Shown: positions 10,668 through 22,843 of the stretch, piece after piece
Layout of the letters: every line of letters begins with the position of its first letter
Numbering within the stretch: position 1 is the stretch's first letter
Assembly: GCA_963989245.1 (NCBI GenBank)
Contig: OZ022342.1
Span: forward strand, 15,335,495 to 15,399,494
Direction of reading: 5' to 3'
From: Nansenia antarctica
Taxonomy: Eukaryota; Chordata; Actinopteri; Argentiniformes; Microstomatidae
DNA: 64,000 nucleotides
Made by a program: the position numbers and the translations under genes
Notes under the pieces: generated by a model
Database searches by the model: none
Told to the model about the DNA's origin: nothing
What the model saw: the letters and a program-made list of their open reading frames with translations, nothing else

Positions 10668-12944
10668 TTAAACTTCAGTGGGATGTTTTCTGTAGATGCA
10701 TCTTCTGCTCCGATGTGGTTTCTACAAAACAGAATTAAGAAGTCAAAGCTCAATGTTAAGTTGTTTGAGTAACAATTTACCATCTGCTAGCCTGGCTGCC
10801 AGTCTGAACTGCTTTAGCCAACTTGCAGTTGTTTAGCAGGACAACAATACACTGCTCAAAGAAATTAAGGGAACACTTCAAGGATATGCTTAACCCAGAC
10901 CATCACTGACACGCCAAACGCCATGCTGGATGATGTTGCAGGCAGCATAACGTTTGCCACAGCATCTCCAGACTCTTTCACGTGTCACATGTGCTCAGTG
11001 TGAACCTGCTCTCATCTGTGAAGAAAACGGGGCACCAATGGCGAACCTGCCAATTCTGGTGTTCTCTGGCAAATGTCACAGGCTGCACGTTGCTGGGCTG
11101 TGAGCACAAGTCCCACTAGAGGACGTCAGGCCCTCATGTCATCAGTTTGGTCAGAAATATGCACACGAGTAGCCCGCTGAAGGTCATTTTGTAGGGCTCT
11201 GGCAGTGCTCCTCCTGTTCCTCGTTGCACAAAGGAGCAGATACCGGTCCTGCTGCTGGGTTGTTGCCCTTCTACGGCCCTGTCCAGCTCTCCTCGTATAA
11301 TGGCCCGTCTCTCGGTATCTCCTCTACGCTCTTGAGACTGTGCTGGGTGACACAGCAAACCTTCTTGCGACGGCACATATGGATGTGCCATCCTGGAGGA
11401 GCTGGACTACCTGTGCATCCTGAATGGGCTGCAGGTACCGCCTCATGCTACCAGTAGTGACAAGGGCACTAGCAAAATGCTAAACTAGAAATCAGTCAGG
11501 AAGGATAAGGAGAGAGAAATGGTCTGTGGCCACCACCTGCAAAACCATTTCCTTTTTGGGGGTTGTCTTGCTGTTGCCTCTCCTGTCCTCCTGTTGTCAC
11601 TTTCATTTGCACCAAAGCAGGTGATAGATTAACAATCGTTTAGGCTTCCTAACTGGACAAATTGATATCCCAGAAGTTTAATTGACTTGGTGTTATACTG
11701 TGATGATCAAGTGTTCCCTTAAAAAAATTTGAGCAGCGTAGTATGATTGAGAGGAGAAGCAGTTAACCCCCTCTCCGAATATGTTTTTGACACCATTACC
11801 ACCCATAGAAATGTAACAACACGTATCTAAGAGGAAGTAAGACGAAAAGAGAGAGATGGATACTCACTATCAGTGTGATATGTCTCCGGTCAGTCCCAGC
11901 AGGGCTAGTCACCACACAGGTAAAGGTGGATTTGAAGTCCTCTGGAGCAACATACTGAAACACCAGACTCCTTTTAACAACTCTGCCGTCTGGTGATCTG
12001 AAAGCAGCACAGCAACAACTCTTACATTCCCCCCCCGCATGGGCTATACACAACTGCTGTTACAAATACGAGCTCAAATTGAGAATTTCACGACACAAAA
12101 CATCTGTGTGTGGCTCTGACATGATAAAATGTTTGTCTTTAATGGTGTTTATTGTATATTAAAAAAGAGAAAGAATGGAAATGTTTACTTTTGGTCAGGG
12201 TTTGATAATTTCGAATAAAGTGTGAATGTTGAGACCAACTACTGGTACTTACTCTTCTGTTTCCATAACTCTGCCGTTGGTTTTGGCCGTCTCAGGAAAG
12301 TCCCCATTGACCAGCCAGTAAATAAGGGTGAAGTCATCAGGAAACCCTGCGTCTGCCTCACACTCAATAACCAATTGTTTCCCTGTTAATATCAGAACAT
12401 CCTGTTAGTAAATTACTGCAGACAACACTGATTTACACCAGAATAGCATAATCAAACCCTACACTGTCAACTATGGACTGAGTGAGGATGGAACACTCGG
12501 AACTGATACCTTTGTCTTAACTAAGCAAAGCCAATAAAGCCACTTTAAGAAAAACTGCAAAAAAAGAAGTAAGAAACTGCAGAATACATTACCTAGACAG
12601 ACATTTTTGGGGGACCAGGTCAGTCCCAGAATCTTGGGAGACATCATCTCTGGGTAATAAAAAACATAATTTAGGGATGCATGTAAGACAGAGATGCAGA
12701 CCGTCACATGAATAGACACACACAAGCACAAACACACACACACACACACACACACCTGTAGTAGCCCCTGAGAGCAGGAAACAGAAAGATCCCATCATGG
12801 CTAGAGAGAAAACATTGAAAACTGAAATGTGGATTTGTGTGCAGCATAATAACTCACACAGCATACATTAGTGAGGGTGTGTGTGCATGTGTGAAAGGAT
12901 TTTTAAATTATTTTGTTACCTGTGAGAATATGTGTCAACTGCAT
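10668..12944 (-). CDS. il18bp: Interleukin-18-binding-protein-like secreted Ig protein
   Basis: Minus-strand exons 12920-12944, 12756-12800, 12593-12649, 12253-12382 and 11868-11997 join with matching phases. The first two give a signal peptide (MQLTHILTAMMGSFCFLLSG). The rest is a single Ig domain: GLTWSPKNVCLGKQLVIEC, then FTLIYWLVNGDFPE, then STFTCVVTSPAGTDRRHITL, with the two Ig cysteines and the core tryptophan. This parallels the mammalian IL-18BP Ig fold (VTWP... LSCVAC... ILYWLGNGSF), a soluble decoy that neutralises IL-18. The next gene is rnf121, as in mammals, which supports the call. After 11868 a strong donor (gtgagt) can join a short exon 10668-10721 coding KPHRSRRCIYRKHPTEV and a stop (146 aa total). 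Without splicing, the frame runs 23 hydrophobic residues to a stop at 11796. The 3' end is the uncertain part. Confidence 0.72.
10852..11739 (-). mobile_element. Degenerate Tc1/mariner-type DNA transposon
   Basis: The ends are about 30-bp imperfect inverted repeats (cactgctcaaagaaattaag at the left, its complement cttaaaaaaatttgagcagc at the right), each flanked by TA, the Tc1/mariner target site. On the minus strand the interior reads FAREHQNWQVRHWCPVFFTD followed by ESRFTLSTCDT, which carries the second catalytic aspartate region (FTDESRF) of a Tc1 transposase. A stop follows immediately and the frame is broken elsewhere. It sits in the putative last intron of il18bp. Confidence 0.75.
12732..12754. 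repeat. (CA)n microsatellite at an il18bp splice donor
   Basis: A short (CA)n run lies directly next to the donor of the second il18bp exon. On the minus strand the intron begins gtgtgtgtg, so the repeat forms the start of the intron. Confidence 0.8.
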
Positions 12945-14028
12945 AGTGGCTCCGTTCTTTCTGCTGGTAGGTGGTGTTGATCTACCACTACCTCCTTATT
13001 TACTATATACACACACTCCGCCCACTCCTCTTCCAAATAATCACATGCTCACACTGAGGGAATCCCCATCAACCAATGATGTGTTGTTTACCCTGGCACA
13101 TTACTATGGCAACCTCATGTTGATTGTGATCAATACGAAACTCCAACATGATTAAACATGTATTCTAACAGGACTTAGACAATCAAATGGTACATTACAC
13201 TAAATGCTCTAAAGACAGTTGGACAGAATCCCCCATAGATTAGTCTGAATGAAAAATGTAGGGGACATTTGACTGGGACATTTATTAACAGACAATCAAG
13301 AGAACAAAACATGACAATAAAGTAAACAGACAACTGAAATTATTGAATGTTGTTAACTTTTCTGCATACAGTCTTTTACAGTACCTGTTCCTGAAGCCAT
13401 CTGAGCTGAACACAGACAGGAGAGGCAGTCTGAGGGAGGCATTTTGGGGGCAGTGCCTTTCTTAAAGAGATGAGTCTGTAGGATGCGTTGTCAGAGACCA
13501 CTGCTCCCGAGTGACCGCAAACCTCCCCCCCCCTCACCAGTCACTTTACACCAGGACGTACACTAACGGAAGGCGCGGATTTAACACACAAAACCAAGAC
13601 TAGGACTCTACGACGCTCCACTTACTCACCTTGGCAGTATTAACCACTCATTACTGTAGAAACCAGATACATTGACAAAATAAAAACTTAAGACAAGAAT
13701 TTAAAAAATCATCTCCATCAAAAACAAGACCTGTTTTTACTAGGCCATGAAAGGTACACTGCAATTGGTTTAGTAGTGACATGGTGTAATAACAAAACAC
13801 AAAAGAAAACTGTAAAATTTGAACATCCAAACCGAGATTACTAGTAAATGTCAAATAAGCCTTAAATACAGATACTATGTGCCTATAGATAAATACAAAA
13901 AGTAAATGTATAGACACAGTTTTATGTAATGTTCTTGTCCATGGTGAGGGGCCCTCCCAGTCTCCCTCGTGCCAGTGCAGTATCTTCTCCATATGGCGGT
14001 GAGAGTCCCTCTCCTCCACAATCCTAGA
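12945..14028. other. Region between il18bp start and rnf121 stop
   Basis: This holds the il18bp upstream region and the presumed rnf121 3' UTR; both genes run on the minus strand. A donor-like 'aag|gtgagt' on the minus strand near 13630 could end an il18bp 5' non-coding exon, but nothing confirms it. No other coding sequence was recognised. Confidence 0.35.
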
Positions 14029-17000
14029 TCACTCCAGTCCAAGGATGTAGTTGATGCCCTGCACAAGTCCAATGATGACCGGTTGCCAAGCGACAAGGTA
14101 GCGAAGCCAGTCCAGAAGTTGCCCGTACATGACATGTGGCCTCTCCCAGCTTTGGGTGGGTTAAGGAGTCAAATAGGTGAGTGACAACCCCTCTTACCTC
14201 ACCTTAACCCCTACAAATGAACTCATGGTTACATTGTGTTGCCCATGTACCCGTGTAGTAATTCTAAAATTACTGTAGTACCAACATTGTATTCATATAC
14301 TACATAATTATTTGGTATTTACATGGTATACAGAACTGAGAATGGTGATTATTCACAAGATTAGGGGGAAAGATTGATGAAGTTGGATGCAATGAAAGCA
14401 CTTGTTCCGATATCTTGATAACTGAGTTTCCTTTCGAATCAATGGAACAGAGAGAAAGCAGCTCCCTCTGCATGGAACATTCCCAGGAATGCAAACTGGT
14501 GATGGCCCAAAAAGGTGACAATTTTTTGGGGCATGAAAACAAAGAACATTTATGAAAACTGTTGACCTATTTTGAGGTAAAAACGGCTAAAACAGCTAAA
14601 AGGTGACAAGTTTGCACCCCTGATTCCTCACAATTGTAATTATGAAGTATAAAATGATTTAACAGTTGTCAAGGAAGGCTTTGTATATTATGTAGTGTGT
14701 TGAATGGTTGTAATGGTAAGTCAACTCTGACGTAAACGCCATGGAAAGCAGAAATAGCTTTAGTTAATAATAGTTACTACTTCAACATTTTTGTTGTCAC
14801 AAAAAGGAACTGACACATTAGTTATAGAATCCAAAGCGTTTCTATGGACACTATTCAGTAGCAGTTCCATATACAACCATTTACCTTGTCTTCAGAGGAC
14901 TTTACCTGTGTCCAATTATAAACTCTTGTTCCAGTTTGTGGACCAATGAATGTCCCCAAACAAACACAGCTTTACTGTGTAAACTTCCCATGATGCAGCT
15001 TTTACAAGAAACACATATTATTCCCATCAGAGCCATAAAAAACACTCTAATCTACTTCCCCTCTTCGAGCCAAAGTGACATCATATCATAGTGAAACATA
15101 ACTTCACCATCATAAGTGACCAGCAGAAATTGACAGACAAAGATAGTGACAAAGGGTGAACGGACAGAAAGAAAGGCTATTTTGTTTAAAGAAGCAAAGA
15201 TCTTTTGATGTCTGCCCAAAAAGGCTCTATATGTTTTATAACCGTGTTGTAGCTGGTGTACTGTTATATAGTGTGATCTGCTCTATATAAGGCTGGCCTT
15301 TTAACTGTTCCAAGAGTGAGCGCCGAAAGTGGAGCAGCAGCAGAATTCGCTCACTATGCAACAAAAAATTAGAACAAACTATCACATACCATTAGGTCAT
15401 ACCATTAGGTCAGCCCCATCTTTAGCAATCTTCAAGAATAGGCTGAAGACTTATGTTCTGTTCGGCTTTTACATGACTATTTTAAATGCTGACAGTTTAG
15501 GCTAGGTTTTTAACTGACTGGTTTTTATTTTTTATTTTAAATTGTTATTATATTAGATTAGATTCAACTTTATTGTCATTGACAGAGTACGAGTACTAAG
15601 ACAATGAAACGCAGTTCGGCATCTAACCAGTGCATACACAAATAGTGCATAGTGCAAAAGCCATGAATGTATGCCTGGTGGGACAGTATATATACAGTAT
15701 TACAGTGAGTATAAGTAAATTAATGTAAAGTCAGTATACGTGTAATTAATATGAATATTAAAAAAGTATATATATGTGCATCAATATCAATATATGTACA
15801 GTGAAGATATATGTGCGGTATGATATGTCCAGATTAAGGGCGAAGATATGTGCAGTATGATATTTACAGAACAAGGGCGATATCAATATTGCACTTTTGT
15901 TCGGCTTTTAATTTACTGTACTTTAAATGCTGACAATTTAGGTTGGGTTTTCAACTGACTGATTTGTTTTTCTATTTTAAACATTTTAATTGTTATTTTA
16001 TTGCACTTTTTTATTTCTTTAATGTATTTTATCGTTCTGTATGAATTTGTGCCTTGCCATATGTTTTATAACAGTGTTATGGCTAGTGTACTGTTCTATA
16101 GTGTGATCTGCTGGGCAGTAACATTTCCAGGGATGATGCAAACAGGCTGAATAAAATCATTAAGAAGGCCGGATCTACCATCGGCACCCACCTCGACAAT
16201 TGTAGGTAAGAGGATTCTCAAGAAGCTCAACAACATTGAGATAATAGCCATCCCCTCCACAGTATCAGCTTAGAATATCCCAGTGCAAGGACAGATTTAC
16301 TTTTACCTGGAAGCAAAACAGAGCATTTCCGCAGTTCCTTTTACCTTTGGCTATTTTTAACAAAAACTATAAATAATCATTGATGATGTGGTGCTTTTAC
16401 ATGTCTGTGTATCCTTTGTTGTCTTTTTATTGTGTACTTCTTGGTGTTTTTATCTGATGCACTAAAATGTAATAAAGTAATCTCATTTTAGGTTCAACAC
16501 AGGCAAAAACACACTAAAAGATACAGGTTACCTAAAAACTAAAATGTGAGAGGAGATGAGTAAAGGATACGGGTTACTGAACATCCTCTTCAAGTCCACC
16601 TTCTCTTTGCAGTATGGGCAAATCTGTTTCTTCCCCACGATACACCATCCACGTATGCAGAACTCATGGAATCTGAGAGAAGTTGAGGAGCCAAAAGGTA
16701 CAGCAGGTGTGCGTGTACGTTTTTCACTTTCTGTTGACCACATCAATATCACTGGAGAAACATTACAATCTTGACATTTCACCTGACGGAGGACTACTGG
16801 GTGGCATTATTAGAAGAGATAACATAGGGCATAGAGGATAGGGGATTTAGCCCAATCTACCACCCATCAATCAATAACTCCACTACCACCACGTCGACGA
16901 AACGGGAGCTGGGCTAAGCCCCGGGTGTTTCAAGATCCTAACAACGACCCTGTAGGGCATCATTGTTCAGAGTGGAAACAGGAAGTGAGTCGATCATGAG

Positions 17001-20000
17001 AACAACAGTCACGCGTCATGACAGGGACGTTTACTTCTCTGACCTTTGGGTCAGCTCCAGACTGGCGGTTAAAGCTGTGGTGTACATTTTGTGAATTTAG
17101 GGGTGAGGTATTTAAAAATACCATTCAGGGTTTCCTTATTCCACTTGCACATACTTTATGGTTTAGTTTTTATATTATTTTCTCTGTGCAAACAAATAAA
17201 CTAAACAGCAACATCATGCAGTGTCTGTGTAATTATTAGTGTAGTACAACATATATATATTCATCCGATGCATATTTCTCTGATGAAGGATACACATGGT
17301 TGCAGGATAATCTGTAGGTGTTCTCAATTATCCCCTCTTCGCTGACGTCTACAAGGATGGGCTGGCCGCACACAGCGCAGATACTGTCTGAGAGGTGCTT
17401 GGTTGGCATGCCAGACTCACTGTAATACTGCACAGCACAGAGAGGGACATAGAAATGAATGTTATAAAAGACCACAACCTTTACAAAACAATTCAGTAAT
17501 ATGACATTTTACAGCATTTCCATACTCACTCCTACTGTTGAGGCCATGAAGTCCGCACACATTTCTGCAAAGTCTCTTCCCAGGACCCCGTAGTACAGAC
17601 CATAGAACAGCAAAGACACCCCAAAGTCCATTGCATCCTCTGGCTTTATTCTGGAAAATAAGTTACCCAAAAAGTCATTATCAACACTAGGCATTGATGG
17701 AAATAGTGATTCTAGGTGATTTATTAGTGGCATGATGCATTAGTATTACTGATTTGTCTCATATAGGCTGCGCAATCAGGACCTCTTGTATCTCTGTCCC
17801 CTGTAGGATTTGTTTTGTCTTAGGCCAAGCTGCTGGTGCCATTCTCATACTCAGCATGGTAAACATGGTGACGGACTCTGGCAGCCCATATGATAAGACA
17901 GAGAACAAAGGGGGGAGTGAGTGAGGTCAATAGATTTGCTGTCTCTGGTACTTTTCCACTGCTTGTAGTTGAACGTAAAACTGGGGCTTCAGCTCCATTG
18001 AGATCCTTCATATTTTACTGTCTCGCTCTTGTTGTGCACACATTGTATTAAATTACTGAACGATTCTGGTGATCTCATCTTTTGACTTTGAACACTTTCA
18101 CTTTGTGTACACCTGAACCCAAGATTCTTAACAGCATGCGATAAACATGCTACAACTAGTCAATGAAAGTGCTTGTGTCTAACTTCAAAAGGGATTCAAC
18201 AGTGTCAGAGATATGATGTTAGAAGATGTCACTTGGGAACTCTTAGCATTGTAGCTCATGCTGAGATTATACCAAGACTTACCTGAATATCAAGTTGAGA
18301 CCAAAGAGCGTAAACATGACAACAGTGTAGCCGACTATCCCTGTGGCATAGCTGATTTTGTAGAGGAGCAGGAACCATTTATAAACCAGCCTATCCAAAG
18401 AAAGATAAGGGAAATACAGACATTTCAGTCAATTACAGCAGGAGAGGTGAATGTGAAGACACATACATCAAGAGGGATTGAGATCACAAATAACATCAGT
18501 GTGTATTTGCAGATACCTGATCAGACGAAAGTGATTTGAAACATCATGTGTTTAAGACCAGAGGGGTGCTCACAACACCAGGGCATGGTGCACTTAAAGA
18601 GAAACACCTCTAGCTTAACTGTTGTGTGAAATGTCCGGTAGGACTTTACCTGGGTGTGGTGCATTCCAGAGGCTTGCGTGTGGCACGGTAGGTCACAAAA
18701 GCTGTCACCACAGAGAAAATGAACCACGTTACCAGGAACCTCCACCAGTGAAGCTTGGTGGTGAAGTAGAGAGGAACCACCCACATCTGGAACAGAGTCA
18801 CTAGCTACAAGAGAGTAAACAACACATATTAAAGCACAGATGGAGACACAGACATGCTTCAACTGGGGGCTGATGAAAATTGTGTGGTCATTTTGACAGT
18901 CATTTTGACTGTGTGTGAATTTTGACTGTGCGTGAAGTATTCCCTCAGCGTGAGTGAGCGTGTATGCATATTCTGAGAAAAACAAATATGTTTACATACA
19001 TCCAAACTTGGCACAGAAGCTGGTCAAAGCATAACATCTTAAGAAATAAGATAATGTGCCTGTTCAGCATTTGCAGCTCCCATAGATGACCTTTGATTCA
19101 GTGTGATATAATATAACACTTCAACTTAAGACAATGAACAGCACTTTGAGATTAAAATCTACAGCTCTTTATGAAATGTATCACCTATTCTAGGGCAGTG
19201 ACTATCATGGAATTTTGGGTATCGGAAGGAAGAGATTGAGACAGTTTGATAGATAATCAGAAAGTTATTCACTCTTTAATTTTCACTACTGGTATTAGAT
19301 GTTGTATATCTACTTGAAAATAAAGTTAGTCTTATTTATTTATTAATTGTATTAATGCATTAAAACTAGAGAACGGTCCGATACTGTCGGTATCGGGCCA
19401 ATATTAGCCTAAAATGCTGGATCTGGATTCGGAGATAGGGACTGCTATTTACCGATATGATGCATGATGCCATGACGCAAACTGTAAAACCTTTCCAAGC
19501 ATGCGCCATTGACTGAGTGTGGTGACCACAATAAGAGAACCTGTTCCAAATTGTTCGATGCATCAGAATCGTACGCCTCCAAGGTTATCGATTCCTCTTA
19601 CAGATGCCGGCCTGTTTTGCGCATGCGCTGACAGACAAACTCTGAAACTTGCAACAAGGAGTCATGGCGGAGTCTAGGAAGAAACGGTCCAAAGCGTAGC
19701 TTCATTTCACAAAGAAAAATGGCAACATTGCTATTTGTAACATCTGTAAAATTATAATTTCAAGTAAGGGTGGAAACGCCAGCAATGTTGAAACATCTTT
19801 TGTTTTGACACAACATGGACATAATACACATATACAATATAATCCTAAAATTACAGGAATGCCATGTTTGACACTCTACGCACAAGTGCCACTGCTTCCC
19901 AAGCAAGCAACACGTCCGTTACTGAGAGTAAATATACTATGCTAATAATATTAGCTCCACGCAGGCAGGCTTAGCAGGTTTTTTCTTTGACTAAGAAACC

Positions 20001-22843
20001 CTAAAAAACAAATGCTGAACAAATATTCTCCCATTTCATCCACAGGATTCCCACACCTTCTGAAACATCAGATTCAAGCACCTTTCAAGGACTTTCAAGA
20101 CTCAATTCCCTCAAATTCAAGGACCCAACACGGCATAGTTTGAGACAGATCTAGATGACAATTCATATAATAGGAACTATCCGCTCACAGACAACAATTA
20201 AAAAGAGAGGCTTGAATGTGTGAACACTAGATGGACTCTTGCCTTCTCTACCACAGCACAGCAAAACAATATATTATGAAATATGTGTAGTTAAGCAATA
20301 ACAGAGACTTATTTACTAGTTGACGAGCTAAGTAAAACATTTTTGAATATATATATTTTTTTGAGAGTGAGAGGAGAATTCAAGCACTTTCAATGACCCA
20401 TGTCTATTTTCACAAACTTTTAAGGCCTTGTTTTTTTTCCCTTCAAATTCACAAACTTTCAAGGATTTCAAGGACCTGTGGGAACCCTGCATCCATTTTA
20501 GATGATGACAAACAGACTGTTACTACAGACCCTCCCAGAGAAAGCAGATGTAGTATATTTTACTTAAACAAACACATGCATGGACTGTATATAGTATGGG
20601 CCTGTATTCTATGAAGGGGTGTCTCCTGTCTCAAGGGCCATATGTTTTTGCCTCAGGGAGTGCTGTCCTTATATGGGCATTTTAGGATGACTTCCTGTGA
20701 ATCTGGCCTGACCTGTAACCTGGAATGACTTTAGGCCAGAGTGACATCATAGGTGACTGCCCCATTTTCACACTCAGGTCACCAACTACAGTAATGGTGA
20801 TAGGCTATTGTTTGCAACTGTATTCACATATTGTTTATAAATAAGGGAGTGGGCCCGAGGGGACTCTCTCTCTTGATCACCACAGCTCTCCTCTTGAGCA
20901 CCTCCAGCCAGCTCTCATTTTGTAAAACCTGTGTACTTTGTTTAAATAAATAGTCTTAACCTCAGAACTGTATTCGTGATCCATGTCCAACAACTTACTT
21001 AAGAATATCCTACACAGACATGCTAATTTTTCTGCAGAGCAATTATTGAGTTTATCAGTTTTATATTTGTTTTCAAAGTTATATCCTTTTAAGAAAAGGA
21101 ACATTTCATTTATTTTCCATTATTTATTTATTTTTTATAAATGTGTATTTATGTTCAAATGTTATGTTCAGATATTATACACTGTGTTCAGAGTCTCAAG
21201 AAAATAAAACAGCTGCGTTGATGCTGAAAACCTGTGTAGGCCTACTTTTTTTCCACACAGAAAATTGATCAGGAATCGGTATCAATAACATCTCATCAAT
21301 TCCCATCCCTATAAATGTGTTTATGCTGATAGAGACACCAGTAAAACTGCTTGTTACAAAATTTGCAAGCCAAGTGTTCCGAGGGGTATCCTCGGAACAC
21401 TACATTTTTTAAAATATATTTCTTCTGGATCGGTAATCGGTATAAGCAATGTTCAGTCCCCGGAATCTGTATCACGATCAAAAAGTGGTATCAGTGCATC
21501 CCCTAATCAAAACAGTTATGATGGGGGGGGTTTTGTTCACGGGCGAGGCCCATAACAGTCAATTACAAGGTTATACCATTCACAGTCACAACCCTAATGT
21601 ATTCATTATTATTTTGTATGAGAGAGTGCATGTGTCTTACATTGTATGACTTGGGGTGCCTCTGTTTCCATTGCACAAGAACCAGTTGAGCGATGACCAA
21701 GGTGACGATAAGGATCAGCACCATCTCAGCGTGCATGGCCTCATGCCCCTTGTGTTTCGCATGCATCCTGGCATGCTCCAGCCTATGGACGGACATGGAC
21801 ACACACAGTAGATGATTGCTCTGAGCTGGTATCCAATATGATTAATCTCAACAAAACGAATTTGATATAATCTCCAAAAGGACCACAAAACAGGATGAAT
21901 TATTATCTAAAGACAGTGACACAAACCTCCACTTCTCCTCCGGAGAAAGATGGGACAAGTCAATCTGCAGTGGGAACAAGCCAAACAAACATTTACAAAG
22001 CATAACAGCACACTCATTGATAAATCTACAAACCACATGGGCCTTTTGGGACCTTTAAGAGTATCATACGTTTTATCAAAAGATAATATGATCATTCTAC
22101 TCATTTGGTTGTGGGGGTCTGCTCAGAGTGAAGAGGTAGACTGGAAATGTATATTATGTAGGGAGAAGACGACTCAGCAGGCATTGCTTTAACCCCTTCG
22201 CACCCCAGTCATAATAAACTGAGAACATTATTGGTTTAAAGCCAGGATTGATTAGAGAGCTGCGAGGAAGATAAAGCTTTGACTGTATGCATGACCTTTG
22301 ACTCAGCTGCCACCTCACCCCAAGTAAATGACATGCCCATGCCTGATGAGTGCTAGGCGACATCCTTGATGTAATGACTCGTCCAGTAGGGACAGTACTA
22401 AATGAGAATATCGGCTCAGCCATTGAGCCAGTTAAGCCAGACCACTACAGCTACCACATAGGGCTCGATTGATCATGGCCTTTGGCATTTCTGTTTCAGA
22501 CGACTGCACTGCAATTCAATACATAACTCTATTAATGCATTTAACATACAAATGCATTTGATAAAGACAACCTAACTGTCTAAGGTAGAAAAGGGAAAAC
22601 TACTTGGTAGCCGCACGTAGCTTAGGTTTGCTAGTATGCTACCAGCCGGCAAGAGAGAGGCAGGTCTAGATATCAGTGTTGGCTGCACACATGGACCCTT
22701 TCCATTCCACCTGATTATTAAACAACAGTTTAACCTACAACAGCGAGACCTGTCATACCCCTAACCTGGTTGGGTTCATCGTGATGTCCGAGTCCATGGT
22801 CGTGTTCCACACCATCAACCTCCACCTCGAACACCCCCGCCAT
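14029..22843 (-). CDS. rnf121: RING finger protein 121 (membrane E3 ubiquitin ligase)
   Basis: Nine exons on the minus strand close in frame: 22766-22843, 21927-21964, 21641-21782, 18650-18804, 18283-18390, 17530-17650, 17294-17427, 16571-16672 and 14029-14149 (332 residues; human is close to this length). The product starts MAGVFEVEVDGV, has the conserved LSPEEKWRLEHARMHAKHKG block, several membrane segments (MVLILIVTLVIAQLVLVQW; FLVTWFIFSVVTAFVTY; GIVGYTVVMFTLFGLNL), and a RING domain split over two exons (CAVCG... LSCNHVFHEFCIRGWCIVG... CPYCKEKVDL). It ends ...QGINYILGLE. Known RNF121 proteins act in the ER/Golgi in quality control and membrane-protein trafficking. All RING cysteines and the histidine are present. 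The gene is divergent from xndc1, with 243 bp between start codons. Confidence 0.95.
14150..15180. other. Last rnf121 intron, unique-looking part
   Basis: Intronic DNA without recognisable exon or clear repeat. It is AT-rich with no strong ORF on either strand. Confidence 0.4.
15185..16320 (+). mobile_element. Composite of L2-like LINE pieces with a second element inserted
   Basis: 15185-15285 reads like the L2 RT tail (FDVCPK..., MFYNRVVAGVLLYSVIC). 16061-16180 starts with a near-copy of the last about 50 bases and carries on in the same sense (SVICW, then SRDDANRLNKIIKKAGSTIG). Between them lie another LINE C-terminus (SLAIFKNRLKTYVLFG near 15418-15470) and a 'caactttattgtcattgaca' tail element (15561-15890). 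Duplicated 'tttaaatgctgaca' text flanks that inner element. The coding frames are broken. Confidence 0.6.
15561..15890. repeat. 'tttattgtcattgacagagta' repeat, copy 1
   Basis: A teleost retroelement tail containing 'actttattgtcattgacaga' followed by 'acaatgaaacgcagttcggc'. Shorter relatives are at 29809-29880 and 53924-54110, so at least three insertions of one family occur in this window. Confidence 0.6.
17820..18011 (-). CDS. Candidate 63-residue membrane-type small ORF inside an rnf121 intron
   Basis: A genuine ATG (minus strand, 18011-18009) with A at -3 opens a 63-codon frame ending in TAA. The middle holds a hydrophobic run (LTSLTPPFVLCLIIWAA), followed by RVRHHVYHAEYENG and a C-terminal SSLA. 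This is the layout of a single-pass small membrane protein. It lies between rnf121 exons on the same strand and belongs to no rnf121 homolog I know. I do not recognise a family, and no splice acceptor sits directly upstream. It may be chance. Confidence 0.2.
   Translation of the reverse strand: MKDLNGAEAPVLRSTTSSGKVPETANLLTSLTPPFVLCLIIWAARVRHHVYHAEYENGTSSLA
20043..20489. mobile_element. Non-autonomous hAT-like MITE nested in the hAT element
   Basis: The element begins 'caggattcccacacctt' and ends 'aaggacctgtgggaaccctg', with repeated 'tttcaaggactttcaag' text near each end. A 6-bp direct repeat CATCCA lies immediately outside both ends (20037-20042 and 20490-20495). No ORF is encoded. hAT elements normally leave 8 bp, so the duplication may have decayed. 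Confidence 0.6.
20590..20995 (+). repeat. Possible solo-LTR-like segment
   Basis: A TATA-like 'tttataaataagg' (about 20834) is followed about 110 bases later by 'aaataaatag' (about 20944), in the order expected of an LTR promoter and polyadenylation signal. No primer-binding site, gag or pol was found and the boundaries are not clear. Confidence 0.25.

Larger units (their letters stand above)
19361..21505 (+). mobile_element. Degenerate hAT/ZBED-type transposon with younger insertions inside
   Basis: The left end (about 19370) carries 'ggtccgatactgtcggtatc' and the right end (about 21430-21505) 'cggtaatcggtataag' and 'gtatcagtgcatccccta', a complementary terminal motif common in fish hAT elements. 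From 19664 the plus strand reads MAESRKKRSKA, stop, LHFTKKNGNIAICNICK, then SSKGGNASNVET, a BED-zinc-finger N-terminus broken by stops. A MITE (20043-20489) and a possible LTR-like piece (about 20590-20995) lie inside. The whole sits in rnf121 intron 3. A detached end of the same family is at 41065-41152. Confidence 0.55.

Noticed and set aside
12471..12864. Minus-strand 94- and 91-codon frames over the il18bp 5' exons
   Set aside because: They run through introns and the CA microsatellite; only the spliced parts (12593-12649 and 12756-12800) are supported.
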